From: Acidobacteriota bacterium
GTDB lineage: Bacteria; Acidobacteriota; Blastocatellia; UBA7656
Assembly: GCA_038040445.1 (NCBI GenBank)
Contig: JBBPIG010000020.1
Coordinates: 19,471-83,470 of the forward strand
Direction: 5' to 3'
DNA length: 64,000 bases
Shown: piece by piece, positions 1 to 7,672 of the stretch
How positions within the stretch are numbered: the stretch's first letter is position 1
How the letters are laid out: each line of letters begins with the position of its first letter
Program-made: the position numbers and the translations under genes
Notes under the pieces: generated by a model
The model's database searches: none
Told to the model about the DNA's origin: nothing
What the model saw: only the letters and a program-made list of their open reading frames with translations

Positions 1-223
1 AGCAATCGAACGAGACGTTCAAGCAATCGAACGACACAATCAAGCAATCGAACGAGACGTTCAAGCAATCGAACGACACAATCAAGCAATCGAACGACAC
101 GATCGAGCAGTCGCTGACCTTGATCGGCAATTGGCAGAACAAAGGGAATTAGGCAGAGAGACCGACGCCAGGTTGGCCGCTCTCAGGATAATCGTAGAGC
201 GCCAAATCAGCGATCATCAATAG
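1..223 (+). CDS. C-terminal end of a heptad-repeat coiled-coil protein (partial)
   Basis: The frame starting at base 2 is open from the window edge to a TAG at 221-223, giving about 73 residues; the start lies outside the window. The first 35 residues are five copies of a seven-residue unit of the type QAIERDV / QAIERHN, encoded by 21-bp repeats that alternate to make a 42-bp super-repeat. The tail is rich in R, E, Q and L and also looks helical. An exact heptad with alternating hydrophobic and charged positions implies a coiled coil. No enzymatic domain is visible, so function cannot be assigned. The near-identity of the DNA repeats suggests recent expansion. Confidence 0.6.
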   Translation, partial: AIERDVQAIERHNQAIERDVQAIERHNQAIERHDRAVADLDRQLAEQRELGRETDARLAALRIIVERQISDHQ

Positions 224-351
224 CACCGGCACTCGAATCGACCTAAGATCACCGACTTGAAATCGCGAATCAGCCTGTCAGTTGATTTGCGTCTCGCTTC
301 CCGTGCTTTGCTCGCGCGGTGGGAAGCTATCAAACGCTATTTGGAGGTTGC

Positions 352-1752
352 TTGAGAAAAATCCTCACCGTCAACTGTCTGCTTCTAATTTTAATCCTTC
401 ACGTTCCCTCCCCCGCCATCGCAGCCGGGCGAGTCGACATCATCATCCGCGGCGGGACCGTCGTGACGATGGACGGGTCATCGCGCGTGATAGAGAACGG
501 CGCCGTTGCGGTCAAAGGCGAGCGCATCGTCGCCGTGGGGACCGCTGCGGAGGTCGCCGCGAAGTATGCGCCAGCTCGCATTATCAACGCCGCGGGCAGG
601 GTTGTTATGCCGGGCTTGATCAACACCCACACTCACGTGCCGATGGTGTTGTTCCGGGGCATAGCCGACGATCTTGTCCTGATGGAGTGGCTGCAGAAGT
701 ACATCTTCCCCGCCGAAGCGAAGAACGTCGATGAGCAATTCGTTCGCTGGGGCACACGGCTCGGGTGCCTCGAGATGATTCAAGGCGGGACCACGACTTA
801 CGTCGATATGTACTACTTCGAAGACGCGATCGCCGATGAGACAGCCCGCGCGGGAATGAGAGCGGTGCTTGGCGAAACGCTTATTGACTTTCCCGCGCCC
901 GACAACAAGACCTGGGATGCGGGCATGGCATACATGGAAAAGTTCGCAACGAATTGGAAAGGTCACGCGCTGATTACTCCGGCGATTGCTCCGCACGCGG
1001 CGTACACGGTGTCAACCGATCACCTGAAGCAAGCACATTCGTTCTCGGAGCGGTTCGGGATTCCGCTGCTCATTCACGCTGCTGAAGACCCCGCCGAGGT
1101 CAAAACGATTCAGGAACGGTACGGCTCAAGCTCAGTTGCTTATCTGGAGCGGATAGGCTTGCTAGATGAGCGAGTGATCGCAGCGCACATGATTTGGCCG
1201 ACTAGTGACGATATCGGCACGCTCGCGAAGCGGAGGGTAGGGGTTGCGCACTGTCCGCAGTCAAACATGAAACTGGCGGGGGGAGCCGCTCCTGTGCCAC
1301 AGATGCTCAAAGCGGGAGTAGCGGTCGGGCTTGGAACTGACGGCGCGGCTTCCAACAACGACTTGAGTTTGTGGGAGGAGATGGACACGGCGGCGAAACT
1401 TCACAAGTTGACTTCAAAGGACCCGACGGTGATCAACGCCCGCGAGGCGCTCGAGATGGCGACCATACGCGGCGCGCGAGCGATTCATCAGGACAAGGAA
1501 ATCGGGTCGCTGGAGTCCGGCAAGCGAGCTGACATAATAATCGTCGGGATGTACAGCGCTCACCAGACTCCGCTGTACAACATCTACTCGCAGCTCGTGT
1601 ACGCGACTAAGGCCTCGGATGTTGAAACGGTAATGATTAACGGCAGGGTCGTGATGCAGAATCGCCGGGTGTTGACCATCGATGAACGCTCGGTGCGGGT
1701 GAAGGCCAACGAGTATCGCGACCGAATCCGAAAGAGCGTGGCTGCTCAGTAG
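352..1752 (+). CDS. Exported amidohydrolase, MtaD/TrzA-AtzA-like deaminase/chlorohydrolase family
   Basis: Metal-dependent hydrolase of the amidohydrolase superfamily. After a hydrophobic signal-like N-terminus ending PAIAAG comes the beta-sandwich start (VDIIIRGGTVVTMDG), then the metal motif NTHTHVPM, a second site around HAAED, the AHMIW histidine and the late GTDGAASNN aspartate. Family members deaminate adenosine-type or triazine-type substrates; the substrate here is unknown. A GTG at 319 is possible, but TTG at 352 has GGAGG at 343-347 four bases upstream and begins directly with a good signal peptide, so it is preferred. The length of about 466 residues is normal with a leader. Secretion is unusual for MtaD-type enzymes. 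Confidence 0.85.
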   Translation: MRKILTVNCLLLILILHVPSPAIAAGRVDIIIRGGTVVTMDGSSRVIENGAVAVKGERIVAVGTAAEVAAKYAPARIINAAGRVVMPGLINTHTHVPMVLFRGIADDLVLMEWLQKYIFPAEAKNVDEQFVRWGTRLGCLEMIQGGTTTYVDMYYFEDAIADETARAGMRAVLGETLIDFPAPDNKTWDAGMAYMEKFATNWKGHALITPAIAPHAAYTVSTDHLKQAHSFSERFGIPLLIHAAEDPAEVKTIQERYGSSSVAYLERIGLLDERVIAAHMIWPTSDDIGTLAKRRVGVAHCPQSNMKLAGGAAPVPQMLKAGVAVGLGTDGAASNNDLSLWEEMDTAAKLHKLTSKDPTVINAREALEMATIRGARAIHQDKEIGSLESGKRADIIIVGMYSAHQTPLYNIYSQLVYATKASDVETVMINGRVVMQNRRVLTIDERSVRVKANEYRDRIRKSVAAQ

Positions 1753-1848
1753 TTCGAGACGCCAAGTCAACGGTAAACGCAGGTATCCTGGGATCAACTA
1801 GGATGTTGGGCCTATAATGTAGCGGGCCGAACCGAGGAGGATTACCTT

Positions 1849-2175
1849 ATGGAATACCCGGTGATCGTCGAGCAGAAAAACTGTGTTTGGCGAGCTGTGA
1901 TTCCTGCGCTCTCTGATCTCAGCGCCGAAGGCGCATCCTATGATGAGGCCGTCCAAAAGGCCCGGCAAGCGGCTGAGGCTTTTCTTTCGAAAGTCAGGAT
2001 CACGACTATTGAATTGAATGAGCCGAATCCAGAATTGCGACGCGGCAGTCCAAAGTCAGTGCTGAAGGCATTAGGAAAGTTCAATGGTGATGAAGAAGCG
2101 ATGCGACGGCACATCGAGGAAATCTATTCCGAACGAAGACGGCAGCGTGAAGAAGCCGAGCGCGAAGCTGAATAG
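1849..2175 (+). CDS. HicB-like antitoxin-family protein
   Basis: A 108-residue protein with the HicB/UPF0150 fold pattern: an N-terminal strand region (YPVIVEQ, WRAVIPAL), a helix with DEAVQKARQAAEAFL, and a charged C-terminal helix ending in an E/R-rich tail. HicB-type proteins are antidotes or regulators in toxin-antitoxin pairs. A strong ribosome site GAGGAGG lies a few bases upstream. Nine bases after the stop begins a PIN-domain (VapC-like) frame with an internal deletion, so this appears to be the antitoxin of a locus whose toxin is damaged. No HicA-like gene is seen. Confidence 0.7.
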   Translation: MEYPVIVEQKNCVWRAVIPALSDLSAEGASYDEAVQKARQAAEAFLSKVRITTIELNEPNPELRRGSPKSVLKALGKFNGDEEAMRRHIEEIYSERRRQREEAEREAE

Positions 2176-2184
2176 GCTCACTTG

Positions 2185-2406
2185 ATGAAGCTCTATGTGC
2201 TGGACACAGACATAGCCGGCTTCGTGCAGCATGAGCACCCGACTGTCCTCTCTCGTATCAACGCTTTGCCCGATGCCGATACTCTTGCGACCACCATCAT
2301 TACGATTGCCGCCATCACGCTCTCGGTCAATGGCATTCTGGTCACACGGAATGTGGTGGATTTCGAGCGCATTCCCGCTCTGCGGGTTGAAGACTGGACG
2401 CAGTGA
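2185..2406 (+). pseudogene. VapC-like PIN toxin with internal deletion
   Basis: The N-terminal part (MKLYVLDTDIAGFV, then TLATTIIT) matches the beginning of VapC PIN-domain RNases, including the first acidic motif LDTD. It runs directly into IAAITLSVNGILVTRN and FERIPALRVEDW, which is the canonical C-terminal end. The central segment of about 60 residues, with the middle acidic residues and the aspartate before IAA, is missing while the reading frame is kept. VapC proteins are usually about 130-140 residues; this has 73. It is almost certainly an inactive toxin. It lies just downstream of the HicB-like gene in the same direction. Confidence 0.75.
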
Positions 2407-2503
2407 TCAGAGGTCGTCTGCAAACAAGCTAGAGATGGAAAGGAAGCGTCAGGAATACTTTCCCGGCCTTACTCAGAGAACGCCGGCTCTCCAGTCCATC
2501 GGC

Positions 2504-3952
2504 TCACAGCCCTAGCTTCGGCCAGAGCTGATCGATTCTTCGCTTTACCTCTTCGCTCATCCTGATCTCTTTCGGCCACGGGCGATCGAAGCCTTCTGAC
2601 TTCCACTTGCGCGTTCCATCAATTCCCATCTTCGAGCCGAAGTTGGGCAGCCGCGCCGAGTGGTCCAGTTGATCGACCGGGCCGAGCATGAATTGAATGT
2701 CACGCTCCGGATCGATGTTGTTCAACACTCGCCAGGCGACTTCGTTCAGGTCGCGCACGTTCGTGTCGTTGTCCACCACGACGATGCACTTGGTGAACAT
2801 CGCCTGAGGCAGCGACCAGATTCCATTCATGATCTTGCGCGCGTGACCCGGATAATCTTTGCGAATCGACACGATCATCAGGTTGTGAAACACGCCCGCG
2901 AAAGGCATGTGATAATCGGCAACCTCGGGGAACTGACGCTGCATCAAGGGCAGATAGATTCGCTCGATGGCTTCACCCATCCAGCAATCTTCCTGAGGCG
3001 GCTTGCCGACGATGATCGTCTGATAGATCGGTTTCTTGCGATGCGTGATACAGGTGACGTGAAAGACCGGAAATTCGTCTTCAAGTGAGTAGTAGCCGGT
3101 GTGATCGCCAAAGGGCCCTTCGGTCCTCAGCTCTTCGGTGTCAACGTAGCCTTCCAGCACTATCTCGGCGTTAGCCGGGACCTCGACGTCGACGGTCTCG
3201 CAGCGGACCATCTCGACCGGCTTCTCGCGCAAGAAGCCGGCAATCATCATTTCATCCAGGTCCTCGGGCAGCGGCATGATCGCCGCGAACACAGTCACCG
3301 GATCGGCTCCTATGGCCACTCCTACTTCGAGCCGCCCTCCGCCGCCGCGTTTCAGGTTTCGAAAGTGTTGCGCGCCGTGCTTGTGAATCTGCCAATGCAT
3401 GCCGGTGGTCTTCTCGTCGTAGACTTGCATGCGATACATCCCGCAGTTGCGCTTGCCGGTCTCCGGGTTCTTGGTGAACACCAGCGGCATCGTGATGTAC
3501 CGCCCGCCGTCTTCGGGCCAACACTTGATGATCGGAAGGTCGAACAGCGAGAACTTCCCTTCCCTAAGTACGCGCTCTTTACACGGCCCGTCTTTGACTA
3601 TCTTGGGAAACATCTTTGCGAGATCGGCGAGGCGCGGGATCATCTTGATCTTCTCGATCAGCCCTTGAGGCGACTTCACGTCGGTGAGTTCCGTGATGCG
3701 CTCGGTTATCTCGCCGTAGCCGGTCACGCCCAGGGCGATCATCATCCGCTCGCGGCTGCCAAGCGCATTTATGAGCACGGGGATCGAATGGCCGCGAACG
3801 TTTTCGAATAACAACGCGGGACCGCCCTGTTTGGAAACGCGGTCGGTGATCTCGGCTATTTCAAGATCGGTGTCGACCTCCGCGCGTATGCGCTTAAGGT
3901 GACCGCGCTTTTCGAGAATGGAGATGAATTCTCTCAGGTCTTCGATCGGCAT
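2504..3952 (-). CDS. ubiD: UbiD family prenylated-FMN-dependent decarboxylase
   Basis: 482 residues, the usual length for UbiD. Family enzymes reversibly decarboxylate aromatic or alpha,beta-unsaturated acids with prenylated FMN; in quinone synthesis they act on polyprenyl-4-hydroxybenzoate. The start MPIEDLREFI, the central HKHGAQHFRNL stretch and the TEGPFGDHTGYYS block are characteristic; the last includes conserved active-site region residues. No UbiX prenyltransferase is visible nearby, so the cofactor source must be elsewhere. The exact substrate cannot be inferred. It stands alone, convergent with the damaged VapC locus and divergent from the lysozyme gene. Confidence 0.9.
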   Translation of the reverse strand: MPIEDLREFISILEKRGHLKRIRAEVDTDLEIAEITDRVSKQGGPALLFENVRGHSIPVLINALGSRERMMIALGVTGYGEITERITELTDVKSPQGLIEKIKMIPRLADLAKMFPKIVKDGPCKERVLREGKFSLFDLPIIKCWPEDGGRYITMPLVFTKNPETGKRNCGMYRMQVYDEKTTGMHWQIHKHGAQHFRNLKRGGGGRLEVGVAIGADPVTVFAAIMPLPEDLDEMMIAGFLREKPVEMVRCETVDVEVPANAEIVLEGYVDTEELRTEGPFGDHTGYYSLEDEFPVFHVTCITHRKKPIYQTIIVGKPPQEDCWMGEAIERIYLPLMQRQFPEVADYHMPFAGVFHNLMIVSIRKDYPGHARKIMNGIWSLPQAMFTKCIVVVDNDTNVRDLNEVAWRVLNNIDPERDIQFMLGPVDQLDHSARLPNFGSKMGIDGTRKWKSEGFDRPWPKEIRMSEEVKRRIDQLWPKLGL

Positions 3953-4157
3953 AGATTAACAGTTCCGGCTGGGTTGGAATTGCAGAGCGTAACACGCGAA
4001 CTGTGGGAAGACAAATTCTGCAAGTGTGAGCAAGCAGGGTGAAATCAAACGAGAGACTCTGACTGAAATCTCACCTCAAGGCGAGTCACGGCTTATACGA
4101 GCGATCGAAGGTTTTGCGTCAGGGCTGTCTCCCGTTTGTGTCAGCTATCACAGAGCA

Positions 4158-4185
4158 TTGATGAAAACATCGGCTGTACTATATA
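4158..4185 (+). promoter_or_regulatory. Probable sigma-70-type promoter for the lysozyme gene
   Basis: TTGATG at 4158-4163 and TATATA at 4180-4185 are separated by 16 bases. They stand in a locally AT-rich stretch about 55 bases before the lysozyme start. The rest of 3953-4240 shows no convincing gene. Confidence 0.4.
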
Positions 4186-4240
4186 GTCTCCGACCGCTCC
4201 TGTTCCGACTGTAGTGACTATCGACCGAAGGGAGGATCGA

Positions 4241-4720
4241 ATGATGCAAATCAGTGAACACGGCCTCGAACTGCTGAAACAATGGGAAGGCTTTGAGCTC
4301 AAGCTCTACAAAGACTCAGCCGGGCTGCCGACAATCGGTGTTGGTCACCTCCTTACTAAGTCCGAGCTGACATCCGGTAAGATTCTGATCGATGGTTTGC
4401 CGGTACAATACTCCGGCGGTTTGACCGACCAGCAGGCGCTTGATCTGCTGAGTCAAGACGTCAAGCCCGCGGAACAAGCTGTTAACACCGGCGCCAAGGT
4501 AGCTCTCACTCAGAACCAGTTTGATGCGCTCGTTTCATTTACCTTCAACGTTGGAGTCGGAGCTTTCACGGGCAGTACTCTTTTGAAAGTGCTCAACCAG
4601 AGCCAGTACGCCGGAGTGCCGGATCAATTGCGTCGCTGGACTCGATCTGGCGGCCAGGTCGTGCAAGGGTTGGTCAACCGCAGAGAAAATGAAATCAAAC
4701 TCTGGAACGGTCAGATCTAA
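4241..4720 (+). CDS. Phage-type lysozyme (glycoside hydrolase family 24)
   Basis: Muramidase cleaving the MurNAc-GlcNAc bond of peptidoglycan. The catalytic arrangement is visible near the N-terminus: E in WEGF, then YKDSAG, then TIGVGH, i.e. the E-8-D-5-T spacing of T4-like lysozymes. The later NQFDALVSFTFNVG and RRxxEIKLW segments are also typical. A GTG start at 4214 is possible, but ATG 4241 (or 4244) follows GGAGG at 4231-4235. There is no signal peptide, holin or other phage gene nearby, so this is an orphan endolysin-like gene; a cargo or domesticated role is inferred. Confidence 0.9.
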   Translation: MMQISEHGLELLKQWEGFELKLYKDSAGLPTIGVGHLLTKSELTSGKILIDGLPVQYSGGLTDQQALDLLSQDVKPAEQAVNTGAKVALTQNQFDALVSFTFNVGVGAFTGSTLLKVLNQSQYAGVPDQLRRWTRSGGQVVQGLVNRRENEIKLWNGQI

Positions 4721-4785
4721 CCCGGCCGCTTGATGAGGTTCTTCGTGAACCAATCATTGACCTGAGTTGCTGTGCGAGGAGCGCT

Positions 4786-5145
4786 ATGAATAAGGGAATG
4801 GCAGGCTTCACAATCAAGAGTCACTTTGATGGCCGCGACCCGGTTGTTCGGGATATTTACGACCGGGTGGTGAAGTCATTGAAACGGCTCGGTCCCCTCA
4901 CCGAAGACCCGAAGAAGACTTCCATTCACATTGTGAATCGCACAGCGTTAGCAGGAGTGGCGACCAGAAAAGGCCACCTCGTTCTAACCATCAAGAGTGA
5001 TCGAAGAATCGCAAGCCCGCGCATCCACAAGTCGGAGCAGACGTCGGCCAGCCGGTTTCATCATGAGGTCAAGCTCAAATCTCCAACGGAAGTAGATGAC
5101 GAGCTGGTGGGCTGGCTCGAAGCCGCCTACGCACTGAGCGCCTAG
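4786..5145 (+). CDS. Small conserved protein, DUF5655-like
   Basis: 119 residues, with GAGGAG shortly before the ATG. The pattern VRDIYDRVVKSL, then TSIHIVNRTALAGVATRKGHLVLTI, then the HHEVKLKSPTEVDDELVGWL ending, resembles DUF5655 proteins, whose biochemical role is not established. It is soluble with no catalytic motif I can name. The gene lies 65 bases downstream of the lysozyme and may be cotranscribed. The assignment rests on recalled sequence pattern only. Confidence 0.6.
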   Translation: MNKGMAGFTIKSHFDGRDPVVRDIYDRVVKSLKRLGPLTEDPKKTSIHIVNRTALAGVATRKGHLVLTIKSDRRIASPRIHKSEQTSASRFHHEVKLKSPTEVDDELVGWLEAAYALSA

Positions 5146-5280
5146 AGATCAACAACCCGAATGGAATCGTCTTGCGCAATCGGGCAAACCTGACTGACAA
5201 TTCTTTAAGCCGCGAGCCCAGAGCTTCATAAAAGACTGACGAAGGATTCTACTACGCTTGACGTATATCGAGAGGAATCT

Positions 5281-7401
5281 ATGAAAAGACTAACCACAGC
5301 ATTCTTTTTGCAGGCAGTGTTGCTTGTCGCAACGCTCGCGCCTATAACGCTGGCGCAAAATGGTCACAGGCAGCCTCCACTCGCCAGGAAGGCGCCGCAC
5401 GCGACCGAGATTCACGGCTACACGCTTAAGGATGATTACTTCTGGCTTCGCGAGAAGAAGAATCCCGAAGTCATCAAGTATCTCGAGGCAGAAAACGCCT
5501 ATACCGAAGAGGTGATGAAACCAACGAAGGAGTTTCAAGAAGCGCTTTACAAAGAGATCCTCGGCCACATCAAGCAGACCGATTTGAGCGTGCCGTCGCG
5601 CATCGGCGAGTATTACTACTATTCGCGAACGCAAGAGGGCAAACAGTATCCGTATCAGTGCCGCAAGAAACGCAGCCTGGAAGCCAAGGAAGAAGTCTTG
5701 CTCGACCTGAACAAGCTGGCCGAAGGTCACTCGTTCCTCGGGCTCGGCGGATTCCGGGTCAGCGACGACGGCAATTTGTTAGCCTACTCGACAGACACGA
5801 CCGGCTATCGCCAACACACGCTTCACGTAAAAGACCTGCGCACCAGTCAAACGTTGAGCGAGAACATCGAACGCACCGGCTCGATCGTGTGGGCGAATGA
5901 CAACAAGACCCTCTTCTATACAACTGAGGACGACGTTTCAAAGCGTTCGGATAAGTTCTGGCGGCACGTGGTCGGCAGCGACAAAAACGACTTGCTCTAC
6001 GAAGAGAAGGATGAGCTGTTCGACGTCGGCGCCGGCCGCTCGCTCGACAAGAAAGTCATCTTCCTGGGTTCGTACGCGAAGACTTCGAGAGAGATTCGCT
6101 ACTTGCCCGCCGACAATCCCACAGGTGAGCTCAAAATAGTTCTTCCGCGTCAGGACGGTCACGAATACGACGTCGATCACTACAACGGGCAGTTCTACAT
6201 CACAACCAATAAGGATGCGAAGAACTTCCGTGTTGTCACCGCGCCCATCAACGATCCGTCCGAGAAGAATTGGAAGCCGTTCATAGCGCATAACCCGAAA
6301 GTGAAGATCGACGGCCTGGCTACTTTTGCCAATCACCTGGTTGTGTCCGAGAAGGAAGGCGGTCTCAACTACCTGCGCGTGATTGACATGAAGACCAGGC
6401 AATCGCATCGCATAACAACCGACGAAGCAGATTACGCGCTGTTCTTAGCCGGCAATCCTGAGTTCAACACAACCACCGTACGCTTTAACTATCAATCGAT
6501 GGTGACGCCGTCCTCGGTGTACGACTACGATTTGAACACGCGGCAACGCAAGCTCCTCAAGCAGCAGGAAGTGTTGGGCGGCTACGACGCGAAGAATTAC
6601 GAAGCCAGGCGCATATGGGGAGTCGCGCGCGACGGCACGAAGGTGCCGATGTCGCTGGTCAACAAAAAAGGTGTGAAGTTCGATGGCTCGGCGCCGATGC
6701 TGCTCTACGCTTACGGTTCTTACGGCGCGTCGATGGCTCCGACGTTTTCATCGAGCCGGCTGGCCCTGCTCGATAGGGGAGTAATCTTCGCCCAGGCATA
6801 CATTCGCGGCGGCGGCGAGCTCGGCGAAGAGTGGCGCGAACAGGGCCGAATGATGAAGAAGCTGAACACGTTTTATGACTTCATCGACTGCGCCGATTAC
6901 CTGGTGAAGAACAAGTACACGTCGGCTAACAGGTTAGTGATTCAGGGCGGCAGCGCCGGTGGATTGCTGATGGGCGCAGTCGTGAACATGCGGCCGGATT
7001 TGTTTAAGGCAGTCGTGGCGCAAGTGCCCTTCGTCGACGTGATGAACACGATGCTCGACGCTACGTTGCCGCTTACCACCAGCGAGTACACAGAATGGGG
7101 CAATCCCAACCAGAAGGCCGCGTTCGACTACATGATAAAGTACTCGCCCTATGACAACATTGCGGCTAAGAACTACCCGGCGATGTTGGTGCACGTCTCG
7201 CTCAACGACAGCCAGGTGCCGTATTGGGAAGGCACGAAGTTCCTGGCGAAATTGCGCGCAACTAAAACGGATAAGAATCCGCTTTTGCTGAAGGCTAATA
7301 TGGGCGCGGGTCACGGCGGTGCGTCGGGCCGCTACGATGCGTTGCGTGAGACGGCTTTCACCTATTCGTTCATGCTCTGGCAAATGGGCATCACCAAGTA
7401 G
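5281..7401 (+). CDS. Exported prolyl oligopeptidase (peptidase family S9A)
   Basis: 706 residues with a signal peptide (hydrophobic to about residue 25, ending LAQ), so periplasmic or secreted. The first half is the seven-bladed propeller gate starting PHATEIHGYTLKDDYFWLR; the second half is an alpha/beta hydrolase. The catalytic triad can be placed: Ser558 in GGSAGG, Asp643 in LNDSQVPY and His678 in GAGHGG. The family cleaves short peptides after proline. The length matches the family and no defect is seen. An AGAGGA ribosome site precedes the ATG and an intrinsic terminator follows the stop. Confidence 0.95.
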   Translation: MKRLTTAFFLQAVLLVATLAPITLAQNGHRQPPLARKAPHATEIHGYTLKDDYFWLREKKNPEVIKYLEAENAYTEEVMKPTKEFQEALYKEILGHIKQTDLSVPSRIGEYYYYSRTQEGKQYPYQCRKKRSLEAKEEVLLDLNKLAEGHSFLGLGGFRVSDDGNLLAYSTDTTGYRQHTLHVKDLRTSQTLSENIERTGSIVWANDNKTLFYTTEDDVSKRSDKFWRHVVGSDKNDLLYEEKDELFDVGAGRSLDKKVIFLGSYAKTSREIRYLPADNPTGELKIVLPRQDGHEYDVDHYNGQFYITTNKDAKNFRVVTAPINDPSEKNWKPFIAHNPKVKIDGLATFANHLVVSEKEGGLNYLRVIDMKTRQSHRITTDEADYALFLAGNPEFNTTTVRFNYQSMVTPSSVYDYDLNTRQRKLLKQQEVLGGYDAKNYEARRIWGVARDGTKVPMSLVNKKGVKFDGSAPMLLYAYGSYGASMAPTFSSSRLALLDRGVIFAQAYIRGGGELGEEWREQGRMMKKLNTFYDFIDCADYLVKNKYTSANRLVIQGGSAGGLLMGAVVNMRPDLFKAVVAQVPFVDVMNTMLDATLPLTTSEYTEWGNPNQKAAFDYMIKYSPYDNIAAKNYPAMLVHVSLNDSQVPYWEGTKFLAKLRATKTDKNPLLLKANMGAGHGGASGRYDALRETAFTYSFMLWQMGITK

Positions 7402-7424
7402 ACAAGCTCGGTAGGTAGCGTGCT

Positions 7425-7452
7425 AGGGCGCCCATCTCTGGGCGCCTTTTTC
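7425..7452 (+). terminator. Intrinsic terminator after prolyl oligopeptidase
   Basis: The stem GGCGCCC (7427-7433) pairs perfectly with GGGCGCC (7440-7446) across a six-base loop, followed by TTTTTC. It begins 25 bases after the stop codon. It is the clearest rho-independent terminator in the window. Confidence 0.85.
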
Positions 7453-7672
7453 TTTTCGTAATTCTCCTCCCCACGAATTCCGGTTTTGTAAAAAGGCTCT
7501 TTTAACGGCAACAACGCGAACACCCTCCCGGCCTGCCGCTTCGATTTAGCTCCCTTTCTCCTCTTGACGCTTGGTCAGACTAGGATAAGATTCTCACTCG
7601 TTGGGAGAAGACAAGGCCGCTTGTCGGTGTTAGACCGGCACCATCCAAAACATAGATCCGAGAACTGGATTC

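Noticed and set aside
4026-4214. 62-codon open frame before the lysozyme
   Set aside because: No ribosome site, no family pattern, and it overlaps the likely promoter.
4241-5145. Prophage remnant
   Set aside because: Only one phage-type gene is present; there is no integrase, structural gene or attachment-site repeat.
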